Assembly: GCA_015232355.1 (NCBI GenBank)
Contig: JADFZW010000033.1
Location: forward strand, 1-52,775
DNA: 52,775 nucleotides
Reading direction: 5' to 3'
From: Oligoflexia bacterium
GTDB taxonomy: Bacteria > Bdellovibrionota > Bacteriovoracia > Bacteriovoracales > Bacteriovoracaceae
Positions 43,827 through 52,775 of the stretch are shown piece after piece. Within the stretch, counting starts at the first letter, position 1. Each line of letters starts with the position of its first letter. Below the pieces are notes generated by a model. It made no database searches and was not told the origin of the DNA. It saw nothing but the letters and a program-made list of their open reading frames with translations. A program made the translations under genes and the position numbers.

Positions 43827-46800
43827 GTGAGTATAAGTATGATTAGTCGTATGAAAGCAATTTCAATTAGTGTGATGATTCTAATGATTTTTACACTATC
43901 TGGCTGTGGAATCAAGGGAGAGGGCCAACAAGTACGAAATGATTACGCCACTTCAGAGTCAACAACAAACATTAATAGTAAAACCATTTCAGATAAGATC
44001 AAGGAGTATGGGTATACAATTAGTGGAACTATAGAATTACCCCTAAATGAAAATGTTTATCTATTTTCTCATTATATTGATCTTGTTAGGACGAAGCTTT
44101 CCAATGCAGAAGATAGCAATATTGTATCCAATATAAATACAATCTTGAGTGATCAATATAAGTTTAAAAGGGATTTTGCAGAAAAACATCAAAACATACT
44201 TCCTCTCGTTGATAGTAGCGATAACTCGATAATTGAAAGCAATGTTAAATTTTGGATCAGCAAACAACTAAAATTCACAACAATTCCTCTGGCAAATGCT
44301 AGTAAGAAAATGATGTTGACATTAAAGGATGTAACCATTGATAAAACATCGGTTGTCTTTAATAGCGATCAAACTATCACTGTTAAATTTCAAGCAAACT
44401 GCGATGGTATTCGTGAAATAGACCCTAGAGACACCACCACTATTTCCGACGATTCCGACAAGCTTATCAAAGAGGGTGAAACAATAACCGTGCCTCTTAA
44501 TTTATTTAAATTATATTATAAAACTGTGGAGATGGAGGATTTTTATTCACGCAATATCGATTCATTTCTCAGCACACATGTAGGACCAAATGTTGGAGCT
44601 AATAATCGTCAGCTTCTAGATCTTTTTCAAAACATGAAAGATAAAAGATTAAATGGTAACAGTGGTGATTGTTACACTGAGGGAAGTTACTTTTCACCCA
44701 ATAATAATTTTTATTATTTCAATTACAACCTAAATACTTGTAAAGTAGGTGAGGCCGATTTGACTAAATTGGTAGTGACCAAGTCTATTGTTAAAAAACC
44801 TGATTACTCTATATTTCCTGAATATCATCGCTTGTTTGCCAGTGGTAAAACCGATGTATTTATATTTTTTAACAAAGTAGGTAATGAGGCCGCTCCCAAT
44901 ACCAATGCACTTATAAGAAAGCTATTGCAAAGTGGATATACAAGTAATGATCCCAATCTACCAGATTTTATAAAAGTACTTTTAAAAAAATTGCAAGAAG
45001 TTGGAGATGGTAGTGGACTGGGAGGTTTATTGGGAGGATTGTTTCCCGTGGGATTATCTCCGATTGAACAAGTCATTAATTGGATAATAAAAAGAGGGGA
45101 ATTTAAATTTACCAAATTAGTTGAAAATTCAACTGATCACTCTAAAATTGCACTAAATATTACAATTGTTTTAGCAGAGAATTTTGAAAGCAACAATGCT
45201 TACGAACTTTTCACAAATGCCATTGCCCGCGATGATATAATATTTTACGACGGACACGCAGGTTATGGAGTAAATATCAATGAATATTTTACTAAGGCCG
45301 AAGGGTATCCTAAAGATAAATATCAGATAATTTTCTTGGATGGATGTGCTACTTACTTTTATGGTGTATCGGAAATTTTAACTGCCAAGGCGATTCGTGA
45401 TGCTGATTTTTTAAATCATAACGTCGATCTGGTCAGCACCTACAGCAGTGCCTATATGTTATGGAGTATAAAATATGATTTTATTCGCACACTGGAGTTG
45501 GCGGCGATAAATTATAAAAAACCTGCCACCACTTGGACAGAGGAAACAAAAAAGGAGTTGAGTTGGTATAGTATAATTTCCAGAATCAACAAGCTCGATA
45601 CTGCCAATGCTCACTATCTTGTGAGTGGAGAACAAAATAACGATTATAAACCAGGAAAGGTAAAATATGAGAGAGAAACTACCAGTGCTGCTGATAATCT
45701 TAATTTGTTAAGAGATGCAATTTTTAATTCTTCTCATAGCAAGGAAGAGAAAAGAAAATTTTTTAAATATCTTCTTGATCAACATATTGATTCGATAGCT
45801 GCCGCCGCTGCCTCGGTCGCCGCTACTTCTACAGAAACAGGAAGTACATCTGCCCTTGTAACTATAGATGAGTTGACAAAAAAAACGACAGCTTTTTGTA
45901 AAGAATTTGTGGCCAAAGGTGGAAGCTATCTGCTTGAAGAACATTTCTATACAAATAGTTGTATTATTAAAAATATATCTTCAAGATTTGACATAGGTTT
46001 GGATGGTGATAGAATTTTGGCAGGATCAGATTTTACATTGAATGATCAGGGAAAAATTGCATCCGTAAAACTTACAAAAAACACTACGATCCAAGGTAAA
46101 ATTTTCAGAGCAAAAAGTACTGTTAACTTTCATACAAATGGAAAAGTGAAATCAGGACAATTAGCAGAAAATATAAAAATAATTTCAAGAGATGGTCTTG
46201 AGATTGAATTAAGTAAATCGCAAGATGGATATGGTAATGAAATACAATTTTATGAAAATGGTATGATTTTTACCGCTAAATTAGCTAAAGATATCACTCC
46301 TATCGGTAGTGATATTAAATTTCTGACAGGACATCAGTTATACTTCCTAGAAGATGGTCAAATTTCTCCACAAACAAAACAAGATGGTGTCTTGATAGTC
46401 GACAAAGTTTTGAATAACAGATTAATAAAAGCGGGCACGCGCTTCAGATATAATGATGGTGAAATTTTGGTAATTGAGAACAGCTCTGATATGACAATTG
46501 AAGAGATGATTATTCCTGCACAATCACAAATTAATATAAATAAAAATGGTAAAATAGATAGGATAAATCTTTCAAAAAATACCACCATTCAAGGCAGAGT
46601 ATTTAAAGAAAAGAGTGATGTTACTTTTTATGATAGTGGAAAAGTAAAAAGTGGCCTGTTGTCAGGAGATTCGAAATTCACGCTGACAGATGGTAGCGAA
46701 ATTGAAATAAGCACAGGCGATTATAATACAGTCTATTTTTACGATAATGGGATAATTTCATCTGCTGATTTGGCCAAAGATGCATTTGTTACCGCTGCCC

Positions 46801-48170
46801 GTGTGCCTCTGAAAAAAGATACTATAGTTACGATTTCACCAAACGGGCATATAATTAGTGGAACATTGGCTTCAGATTTTGCACCGGCCGGACAAGGTTT
46901 TAAATATGTGGCCAAAGATAATATAATCTTTTCTTCCTACAATAAAATTATTTATTTTCTAGAAAATGGCCAAATCTCCTCCAGAACAAAAAAAGAAGGT
47001 ATTTTGACGGTTGATAAGGTTTTAAACAATCGACTATTTAAGGCGGGAACACGCTTTCGTTTTAATGAAGATGGAACACTTAATGTAATGATAAATTTCT
47101 TTTTCGAGATGACAATTGATAATATTGCTTATGCCAGAAATAGTACTTTGAAATTTTATCCTAATGGTGCCGTTGCCGAAGGAAAACTTGCTCGAGATAC
47201 CAAATATGCTGAAGGAATAACACTTGTTGCAGATAAAAGTGATGTCCATTTTCATGATAATAAAAAAATTTCAGAAGCGTACATAAAAGAAAATGAAATA
47301 CAAGGGATGAAAATAAATCCAGAGCAAAGAGTTTCATTTCATCGTAATGGTAAAATTCAAAGCATTTGCCTGCCCCAGAACTCAACCGCAACTGTAAATG
47401 GTATTAGGTATGGAAATACTTCGTATTATTCGCAACTTCGTTTTCATGATAATGGTAATGTAGCAGAAGGAATGATTGATCAGGATCTTCTTATTCAAGA
47501 TATAAAAATAAAGAAAGGTCAAACAATTCAATTACACCCAGATGGTACTTTGGCAAAAGCTTATATCGATAATTATAGTACAGGAGATGAATTGGAATAT
47601 TTTGTCTTGGATGGAATGCGCTTTATGAAAAATAGAGAAATTAGTTTTCATCCTAATAAAAGAGTTTCCAAAGGTTATCTTTTTGAGGAGATGATTTTCG
47701 ACAATATTGCAATTAAAGGACAGCACTACCGTGAATTGGAACTATACGATGATGGTCGACTTAAAAGTGGGACTTTGCTTAAGAGTATTGTGATCGATGG
47801 TCTTCAACTTAAAGCAGAAGAAGTGATAGAAGTTAGTCGTGAAGGAAAATTGCTATCTGGTACTTTGGATAATGTAATTGTCAAGAGAGGAAATGTTGTG
47901 GATTATTGTGGAAGTGAAAGTGGCGGTAGATATGGAAGCAGGATAAGTTTTTACGAGAATGGTAATCTAAAATCCTGCAATTTGGTAAAAGTAATGGAAT
48001 TAAATATTTCTGATGTTGTAGAGGAAAAAATGAAGGTACATAAATATATTGAATTTTATCAAGATGGTAAAATAAAAACAATTGTCCTTGCTGAACCAAA
48101 CATCATAGAACAAAATTATATCTTAGCTGATCAGATGGTAACCTTCGATCAAAAGGGCCATATTTTTTAG
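43827..48170 (+). CDS. Lipoprotein with clan CD protease-like core and about 22 MORN-like repeats
   Basis: 1447 residues; the start is GTG 43827 or the in-frame ATG 43839, which has GGTGAG seven bases upstream. The lipobox is FTLSGC (Cys 27). Residues about 330-620 contain DIIFYDGHAGYG (H477) and YQIIFLDGCATYFYG (C507). This is the strand-DGH-G / strand-D-x-C pattern of the clan CD cysteine proteases (gingipain/caspase-like), and the spacing fits. From about residue 725 to the end, about 22 units of roughly 30 residues carry a core such as VNFHTNGKVKSGQL or ISFYENGNLKSCNL, resembling MORN-type repeats. A larger block is duplicated (YFLEDGQIS at 46341 and YFLENGQIS at 46953, 204 residues apart). 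The domain pairing is unusual. Surface-anchored protease or adhesin is likely. Confidence 0.78.
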   Translation: MSISMISRMKAISISVMILMIFTLSGCGIKGEGQQVRNDYATSESTTNINSKTISDKIKEYGYTISGTIELPLNENVYLFSHYIDLVRTKLSNAEDSNIVSNINTILSDQYKFKRDFAEKHQNILPLVDSSDNSIIESNVKFWISKQLKFTTIPLANASKKMMLTLKDVTIDKTSVVFNSDQTITVKFQANCDGIREIDPRDTTTISDDSDKLIKEGETITVPLNLFKLYYKTVEMEDFYSRNIDSFLSTHVGPNVGANNRQLLDLFQNMKDKRLNGNSGDCYTEGSYFSPNNNFYYFNYNLNTCKVGEADLTKLVVTKSIVKKPDYSIFPEYHRLFASGKTDVFIFFNKVGNEAAPNTNALIRKLLQSGYTSNDPNLPDFIKVLLKKLQEVGDGSGLGGLLGGLFPVGLSPIEQVINWIIKRGEFKFTKLVENSTDHSKIALNITIVLAENFESNNAYELFTNAIARDDIIFYDGHAGYGVNINEYFTKAEGYPKDKYQIIFLDGCATYFYGVSEILTAKAIRDADFLNHNVDLVSTYSSAYMLWSIKYDFIRTLELAAINYKKPATTWTEETKKELSWYSIISRINKLDTANAHYLVSGEQNNDYKPGKVKYERETTSAADNLNLLRDAIFNSSHSKEEKRKFFKYLLDQHIDSIAAAAASVAATSTETGSTSALVTIDELTKKTTAFCKEFVAKGGSYLLEEHFYTNSCIIKNISSRFDIGLDGDRILAGSDFTLNDQGKIASVKLTKNTTIQGKIFRAKSTVNFHTNGKVKSGQLAENIKIISRDGLEIELSKSQDGYGNEIQFYENGMIFTAKLAKDITPIGSDIKFLTGHQLYFLEDGQISPQTKQDGVLIVDKVLNNRLIKAGTRFRYNDGEILVIENSSDMTIEEMIIPAQSQININKNGKIDRINLSKNTTIQGRVFKEKSDVTFYDSGKVKSGLLSGDSKFTLTDGSEIEISTGDYNTVYFYDNGIISSADLAKDAFVTAARVPLKKDTIVTISPNGHIISGTLASDFAPAGQGFKYVAKDNIIFSSYNKIIYFLENGQISSRTKKEGILTVDKVLNNRLFKAGTRFRFNEDGTLNVMINFFFEMTIDNIAYARNSTLKFYPNGAVAEGKLARDTKYAEGITLVADKSDVHFHDNKKISEAYIKENEIQGMKINPEQRVSFHRNGKIQSICLPQNSTATVNGIRYGNTSYYSQLRFHDNGNVAEGMIDQDLLIQDIKIKKGQTIQLHPDGTLAKAYIDNYSTGDELEYFVLDGMRFMKNREISFHPNKRVSKGYLFEEMIFDNIAIKGQHYRELELYDDGRLKSGTLLKSIVIDGLQLKAEEVIEVSREGKLLSGTLDNVIVKRGNVVDYCGSESGGRYGSRISFYENGNLKSCNLVKVMELNISDVVEEKMKVHKYIEFYQDGKIKTIVLAEPNIIEQNYILADQMVTFDQKGHIF

Positions 48171-48514
48171 TACAACTATTGAGATAATACAGTAGTGGAT
48201 CGTAAAGAAAAAGCGTCTACTACTCAGTAGAGAGTGCGATGAGCGCCGGGGCCAGCGGTAAATGTCATGGATTACATATGAGTAAATGTCTTTCGAACCT
48301 GGCCTGAACCTGCCAGCTTTTTTTGCTATTATTTTAAATTCATTAAATCAAAAAGAGAATTTTTCAAACGTTATTTCAATAGAATAAGGATTTTTTCAAA
48401 ATAAAATACAAAATAATATTAAGTCTAGTTTAAACTTTATTTAGCTATTTCTTGTACTTTATCTTAGGTGTTTTATCATTATTAATTATTTAAAAAAGAT
48501 ATAAAGAGATACAT
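48171..48514. other. 344-base intergenic region with a structured, GC-richer segment
   Basis: Positions about 48205-48325 are clearly richer in G+C than the surroundings and end in a terminator-like hairpin (next entry). The remaining 190 bases up to the papain-ankyrin gene are AT-rich and show nothing further. Confidence 0.55.
48250..48324 (+). ncRNA. Candidate structured RNA ending in a terminator, unknown class
   Basis: CTGGC, an 8-base loop and GCCAG (48299-48316), followed by seven Ts, form a terminator. The same CTGGCC (48299-48304) can instead pair with GGCCAG at 48250-48255, so two mutually exclusive folds are possible, as in attenuators. The element may extend upstream to about 48205. 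It could be a 3' end for the lipoprotein gene, a small RNA, or a leader of the gene at 48515 (190 bases on). I recognise no known riboswitch class. Confidence 0.4.
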
Positions 48515-50875
48515 ATGGCGTTTGTTTTGTTTTTTTTTATATTATTCTTTTCTTGTTCCATTTTTGCAGAAGATTGTGCTAATTCATTATACCAAGAATT
48601 CAAACGCACAGACTGTAAGTTATTATCTGAAGAAAATTATCAAATTCCATTATCAAGTGATGAATTTAAAATTTCTCAGCTACAACAAGGACCACTAGGT
48701 GTCTGCTATTCTTGCACGATTAAAACCTTAATTGAACACTATCTTAAAAAAGAAAAAGTAATCTCTCCAGAAGATGAGATTGATCTTAATGATATAATTA
48801 ATAAAAATAATGGAGGATATTTTATTGAAAGTAATTATACAGAACTGGCCCTGGAGCAACTTAAAAAATATGGAGAAGTAACATTGAAAGGAGATGATTA
48901 CTATCCATATGAACAAATCTGTGCATTAAGTGGTAAATCTCCTTTAAAAATATATTTAAATGAAGTTAATAAAATTAAAGAACAATTTAAAGACAAGGAA
49001 TTTGATGAAACCACTTGTACATTAATGACAAAAAGGTTAGCGGCCGAGATCGGAGTTCCAGAGGATTTTTTACATCTACGAGAAATGGTTGAGGCCATAA
49101 AACAAACAAAAATTTTACACCCATTTTCGTTAGAGTCGATCAAAGGAATTACTGGCCATAAAAATCCTACATCGAAAATGATGGCCCAATGTTTATCTCG
49201 AAATATTCAACAAAGTACCACTACCACTACAACGGCAACGACAACTACAACCAATACAAAAAAAAGAGTTGTAGCAATTCCTCCGTTTAATACAATCTTG
49301 AATTGTTATAACTCTAAGAGCACAAACAATTCTATAAAACAGAGTTTACTATCTCAATTATCTAAGGGAATGCCCATGGGAATTTCTGTTAGTGGACATG
49401 AAATAGTCTTGCATGGATATAAAAAAATGTTATGTGAAGATTATAAAGGAAATAATAATATCGTCGAGTTGCTTGATATTCGTAATAGTTGGGGTAATTC
49501 ATGTTCTGGTACATATTTAGCAACACCGTTTTATAACATTTTAAAAGAATCCAATTGTTCTGTATCAATTGAAAAATGCATCCCTGGTAAAACATGTTTA
49601 TCATACATTCAAGTTCAAGATAATCAAAGCTGGAAGGCCCTTTATACTTTAGCATCTCTTGGTGATATAAATAATTATTCAAGATATAAAAATGAACGAA
49701 CATCATTTGATAAAAGTGACTTTACCTTTGGAACCATGTTAAAAAATGCAGTTCAAAACAATCAGTTATCTATGGTAAGTTTCTTGATCGAAAATGAAAC
49801 ACAAGGCAGGTCAAGTAAAAATATATTTAATGGATTCGCTGGAACAACACCTCTCTTATTAGCAGTAAAAAATAATTATTTTGATATAGTTAAAACACTT
49901 CTATATTCCCCTTTGATCTCCGGAACTAATAAAATAGATCAACTAGATATCTTATATAGTATAGCTATAGAAGATAATAATAAATTGCAACAAGCATTTA
50001 ATAAATATGGAAGTAGTATTTGTAATCTTGAATTGCTTGACGGTACTACTGCCGTGATGTTGGCAGTTGCTAGTGATAATCCAAAAACTTTAAAAATGGT
50101 TTTAGATAACTGCAATCCCAATATTATTGGAGAAAATGCTACTGATAAAGTTCCACCGCTCCTTTTTGCTGCTAGAAATGGACAACTTGAAATAATGAAA
50201 CAATTATTAGAGCATCCAAAAATAAATCCACTTTTAAAAGATGGCAGTGATAATACACTTTTATTAGCAGCACTTGAAAATGCCAATAAAAATATTGATC
50301 TATTTAACTATCTAGTATCTATTCCAACAATAACTTCTACTCAAGTTAATATAAAAAATAAACAAGGATTAACGCCGCTTTTGAAAGCAAGTACCATAAT
50401 TGATAAGAAAATTTTAATATCTCTCATTACAGCTGGAGCAAAAAATATTGAAGACACGAATATACAAGGAGAGACTCCTCTTCATTTGGCATTAAAAAAA
50501 GGATTTGTTGCAGTAACTCGAGAGCTACTAAAACTTCCAGGAGCAGTGGATATTTTTTTTAAATCCAAAAATTCAGAGGGAAAAACGCCTTTGCAATTGG
50601 CGGTTGATGTTCATAAACAAAATATGATATCCGCTTTGGCCAAAGAATTTTTATCAGATCCAAATATGCTAATTCCTCAAAGTGGTGAATTCGAGGAAGC
50701 ATCTCTTTTGTTTTGGGCCATAGACCGTAATGAGCTTGCTGCTGTTGAAATGCTACTCAGCTTGGAAAAGATAGATCCTAATATCGGAACAAAAAGTGGA
50801 ATAACACCATTGATGCTAGCAAAAAAAAGAAACAACATTGAAATTGTAAATCTATTAGAAAAAAAACTTAACTAG
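48515..50875 (+). CDS. Exported papain-like cysteine protease with ankyrin repeats
   Basis: 786 residues with a signal peptide ending near SIFAEDC. The papain landmarks are complete: oxyanion Gln and Cys in QQGPLGVCYSC (Q58, C64), His in SGHEIVLHGYKK (H295) and Asn in DIRNSWGNSC (N324). This is the C1A order and spacing, so activity is likely. Residues about 410-780 form about ten ankyrin repeats (TPLLLAVKNNYFDIVKTLLY, TPLHLALKKGFVAVTRELLK, TPLMLAKKRNNIEIVNLLEK). Ankyrins behind a protease domain suggest target binding. A diverged paralogue lies at 7802-9469. The upstream ribosome binding site is modest (AAAGAG). Confidence 0.85.
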   Translation: MAFVLFFFILFFSCSIFAEDCANSLYQEFKRTDCKLLSEENYQIPLSSDEFKISQLQQGPLGVCYSCTIKTLIEHYLKKEKVISPEDEIDLNDIINKNNGGYFIESNYTELALEQLKKYGEVTLKGDDYYPYEQICALSGKSPLKIYLNEVNKIKEQFKDKEFDETTCTLMTKRLAAEIGVPEDFLHLREMVEAIKQTKILHPFSLESIKGITGHKNPTSKMMAQCLSRNIQQSTTTTTTATTTTTNTKKRVVAIPPFNTILNCYNSKSTNNSIKQSLLSQLSKGMPMGISVSGHEIVLHGYKKMLCEDYKGNNNIVELLDIRNSWGNSCSGTYLATPFYNILKESNCSVSIEKCIPGKTCLSYIQVQDNQSWKALYTLASLGDINNYSRYKNERTSFDKSDFTFGTMLKNAVQNNQLSMVSFLIENETQGRSSKNIFNGFAGTTPLLLAVKNNYFDIVKTLLYSPLISGTNKIDQLDILYSIAIEDNNKLQQAFNKYGSSICNLELLDGTTAVMLAVASDNPKTLKMVLDNCNPNIIGENATDKVPPLLFAARNGQLEIMKQLLEHPKINPLLKDGSDNTLLLAALENANKNIDLFNYLVSIPTITSTQVNIKNKQGLTPLLKASTIIDKKILISLITAGAKNIEDTNIQGETPLHLALKKGFVAVTRELLKLPGAVDIFFKSKNSEGKTPLQLAVDVHKQNMISALAKEFLSDPNMLIPQSGEFEEASLLFWAIDRNELAAVEMLLSLEKIDPNIGTKSGITPLMLAKKRNNIEIVNLLEKKLN

Positions 50876-50931
50876 AATTCTATATTCCTACAATTCTGTA
50901 ATTCTCTAATTCTATAATTCTATAATTCTCT
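50876..50931. repeat. 8-bp tandem repeat between convergent genes
   Basis: Seven units of about 8 bp, of the form AATTCTAT or AATTCTCT, span the gap and run into the last codons of the ThrE-type gene. Confidence 0.85.
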
Positions 50932-52197
50932 TTTAGGATTAATTAAAATATTTCCACATAATAAACCACCAACAATGATCATTGCAATAATTCCAACTGA
51001 TACTGCACCTTGAACACCAGTTATAACATCTTTATTCGCAATCAAGTTTAAACTACGATAACTGACAAGACCTGGAACTAAAAATAAAATACCTGGAAAT
51101 TGTATAATAGAAACTGGTCGTTTCATAATCCTAGCAAATAGATTACTACCAGAACTTACCACCAAAGCTCCAATGAAAGCGGCCAACTGAACTCCTCCGT
51201 AAAAATTTCCAATTTTATATGCTATAGAGACTGTAAATGCAGTGATAATAATCCATAACATATCTCGAATGTGAGCGCGAAACAAAATAGTAAAACAAAT
51301 TGCTGATAAAAAAATACTTACCCATTGTGACCAGTCTGGAAGAGATTGCTCAAGTGCAGTCGAAAGCTTCAATAGAGTTGGAAAAGAGTGAAAAGAGTGA
51401 ATTGAGAGTGAAGTTAGTGAGGTTACTCCAGGAAAGTAAAAAGAGATCACTCCTGTTCCACCAATCACCCCTATAAATATTTTAAGTAAACTCATAGAAG
51501 CACCAACGAGGCGTGCACTTCCGGCAACATAATTTTGAGTTGCTAATTCAACGGTAGCAACTGTTATGGATAATCCCGGCATTAAATAAATTAATCCTGC
51601 CAATAATACAATCTCTGGAGAAATCGAAGGAAAAAAATGATGTGAGATCCCTGCAATCAGTGCTCCAAAAAAAGCACAAATAATGTCACTTAGATGAGAT
51701 AATTTTTTAATCCTATCAGATAGCAACGTAATAGTACCTACAATCAATCCAATTACAAAGGAAGGAATTAAATCAAATCCCTTGGCCCCCAAAACAATAC
51801 TTACTGATAAAGATGCTAGTCCAAAAATAAACAACATAATCCATCGAGAGTAACGTTCAACTTGTACCTCAATTGCGTCCAACCTTTTAATTCCCTCTTT
51901 AGCGTCTATGTCTCCAGATGCTACATCATCAGCAACGTCGTTTATAAGACATATTCTCTCTAAGTGAACACTCCCTGGTGCGCATCTTTCAAGAACTCCA
52001 TACTCTTGATCTGAAAATTTAAATGAACCTATTAAAGATGTTGGTGTTGAAAAAAATTGTGCCTCTAATCCCAAATTATGAGAGACAATTTGTAAAATAC
52101 TCTCAATTTTATGAGCATTGGAACCATAAGCGTGCAATGCTCGACCTAGTTTAGCAATGAATAAAATTTTATTATGATCTTCTTGTGTAATACCCAT
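50920..52197 (-). CDS. ThrE-type threonine/serine exporter
   Basis: 425 residues. The N-terminal domain (about 1-260) has the family start LGRALHAYGSNAHKIESIL and FSTPTSLIGSFKF, then five membrane helices including VIGLIVGTITLLSDRI and LIYLMPGLSITVATVEL. The C-terminal domain (about 280-420), with four or five more helices and FPGILFLVPGLVSYRSL, corresponds to the second ThrE module. Corynebacterium ThrE has the two modules fused, as here; many bacteria split them. Exports small neutral amino acids using the proton gradient. It lies downstream of the yjbQ gene on the same strand with a 40-base gap. Confidence 0.9.
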   Translation of the reverse strand: MGITQEDHNKILFIAKLGRALHAYGSNAHKIESILQIVSHNLGLEAQFFSTPTSLIGSFKFSDQEYGVLERCAPGSVHLERICLINDVADDVASGDIDAKEGIKRLDAIEVQVERYSRWIMLFIFGLASLSVSIVLGAKGFDLIPSFVIGLIVGTITLLSDRIKKLSHLSDIICAFFGALIAGISHHFFPSISPEIVLLAGLIYLMPGLSITVATVELATQNYVAGSARLVGASMSLLKIFIGVIGGTGVISFYFPGVTSLTSLSIHSFHSFPTLLKLSTALEQSLPDWSQWVSIFLSAICFTILFRAHIRDMLWIIITAFTVSIAYKIGNFYGGVQLAAFIGALVVSSGSNLFARIMKRPVSIIQFPGILFLVPGLVSYRSLNLIANKDVITGVQGAVSVGIIAMIIVGGLLCGNILINPKREL

Positions 52198-52237
52198 TAT
52201 GTTTTACTTCTTCTCTTATAACATATAACAAGCACTT

Positions 52238-52672
52238 TTAATCAGCACAAAATTTAAGTATAATCTCTCGATTCGCTCCATCCTCTCGAAATTCACATAG
52301 AAAAATTCCCTGCCATCTCCCCAATAGAATCTCTCCTTCAGAGACGATTGTCGCCAGTGATTGATGTAGTAAAAGCGATTTCATATGAGAAGGAGAATCA
52401 TCTCGTCCCTCAGAGGTATGTTTGATAAATGATAGATTTGTTGGTGCCAGATGATCCATGAATTTTTCTAAATCTAGTCTCGCACTGGGATCAAACGCTT
52501 CAGAAATAGCAAGAGCACAACTTGTATGCATTACAAAGAGATGAAGAATTCCATTACTAGAATCAGCAATGGAATTTAATTTTTCATTCAAAATATCGGT
52601 GATATTTATAAATCCAATACCTTTTGTTTTAATTGCAAGAGTTAAAATATTATTTGTCTTTGTTGTTTTCAT
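52238..52672 (-). CDS. yjbQ: YjbQ/UPF0047 family protein
   Basis: 144 residues, normal length. The family landmarks are LFVMHTSCALAISEAFDPSAR, LEKFMDHLAP, IKHTSEGRDDSPSHMKS, EGEILLGRWQGIFLCEF and REIILK. His and Asp/Glu residues in HTS, EGxDD and HxK form the presumed active site. Members have weak thiamine-phosphate synthase activity in vitro; the real role is unclear. Probably co-transcribed with the exporter. Its promoter side carries copy 3 of the 68-bp repeat. Confidence 0.92.
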   Translation of the reverse strand: MKTTKTNNILTLAIKTKGIGFINITDILNEKLNSIADSSNGILHLFVMHTSCALAISEAFDPSARLDLEKFMDHLAPTNLSFIKHTSEGRDDSPSHMKSLLLHQSLATIVSEGEILLGRWQGIFLCEFREDGANREIILKFCAD

Positions 52673-52712
52673 ATTAAATTCATTGTCTGTGTCTGCGAAA
52701 AGGAAAAGGGAA

Positions 52713-52775
52713 AAGTGCCACGCTACAAATGGGACAAATCATGTCGGCCGGTTGAGTCCCAAAAGTCGCGTGTCA
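52713..52775 (+). repeat. 68-bp palindromic dispersed repeat, copy 3, cut by the window end
   Basis: 63 bases match copies 1 and 2 except at two positions in the middle (GCCGGTTGAG in place of GCCAGCTGAG). The right end is missing because the window stops. Confidence 0.9.

Noticed and set aside
48285..48310. A tRNA because of the TTCGAACC loop-like sequence
   Set aside because: No acceptor or anticodon stem can be drawn around it.
48205..48324. TPP or c-di-GMP riboswitch
   Set aside because: A GAACCTG stretch recalls the TPP switch, but the CTGAGA element is missing, and the c-di-GMP core is absent.

Overview
This is an AT-rich stretch (roughly 30% G+C by eye) of a Gram-negative bacterial chromosome. 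It carries about 40 genes, and more than half of them begin with a Sec signal peptide or a lipobox. The best guess at the source is Bdellovibrionota (a Bacteriovorax-like lineage). The clues are the base composition, the crowd of exported effector-like proteins, a 261-residue XRE-type regulator that recalls regulators of that group, and an RHS/VCBS pair. No rRNA or marker protein settles the lineage, so this is an inference. I saw no tRNA, rRNA, CRISPR array, transposase or phage gene.

Layout. 1-5.7 kb: a glycine-zipper protein, then a tightly packed minus-strand operon encoding a clan CD (caspase/legumain-like) cysteine protease, a small exported protein and an exported HD-domain protein. 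6.2-10.5 kb: an exported unknown, an XRE-type regulator, an exported papain-like/ankyrin protein and an exported nucleotidyltransferase-fold protein. 10.6-16.8 kb: a VCBS/FG-GAP propeller protein followed by a 1587-residue RHS/YD-repeat protein, two separately exported products of one operon. 17.8-23.3 kb: a surface-glycan island (GT2 glycosyltransferase, cupin, DegT aminotransferase, methyltransferase, YfhO-like membrane protein). 23.6-28.8 kb: exported proteins and lipoproteins, including a HAMP membrane protein, a likely ADP-ribosyltransferase-fold protein and a membrane-anchored methyltransferase-like protein. 27.3-34.9 kb: a sensory system on the minus strand (receiver, CheA-like Cache/HAMP/PAS/HPt kinase, receiver, CheX-like phosphatase, ABC-type binding protein) plus one more receiver. 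35.9-40.5 kb: a minus-strand operon of an exported DUF362 protein with LarE, LarB and LarC, the makers of the nickel-pincer cofactor, with no LarA. AtoE-type short-chain fatty acid permease is divergent from it. 42.4-50.9 kb: an exported unknown lying between two identical 68-bp repeats, a 1447-residue lipoprotein joining a clan CD protease-like core to about 22 MORN-like repeats, and a second papain-like/ankyrin protein. 51-52.7 kb: a ThrE-type exporter and YjbQ.

How they fit together. Many enzyme folds better known from inside cells or from polymorphic toxins appear here behind export signals: HD, nucleotidyltransferase, ART, methyltransferase, two clan CD proteases, two papain-ankyrin proteins and RHS. 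This suggests a secreted arsenal acting on other cells or on the cell's own surface. The most testable new idea is the DUF362-LarE-LarB-LarC operon, in which the DUF362 protein is the obvious candidate client for the nickel-pincer cofactor in place of LarA. Short tandem repeats (4, 7, 8, 9 and 10 bp units) occur throughout, inside and between genes. A 68-bp palindromic element occurs three times, and the tetranucleotide GGCC looks strongly over-represented.
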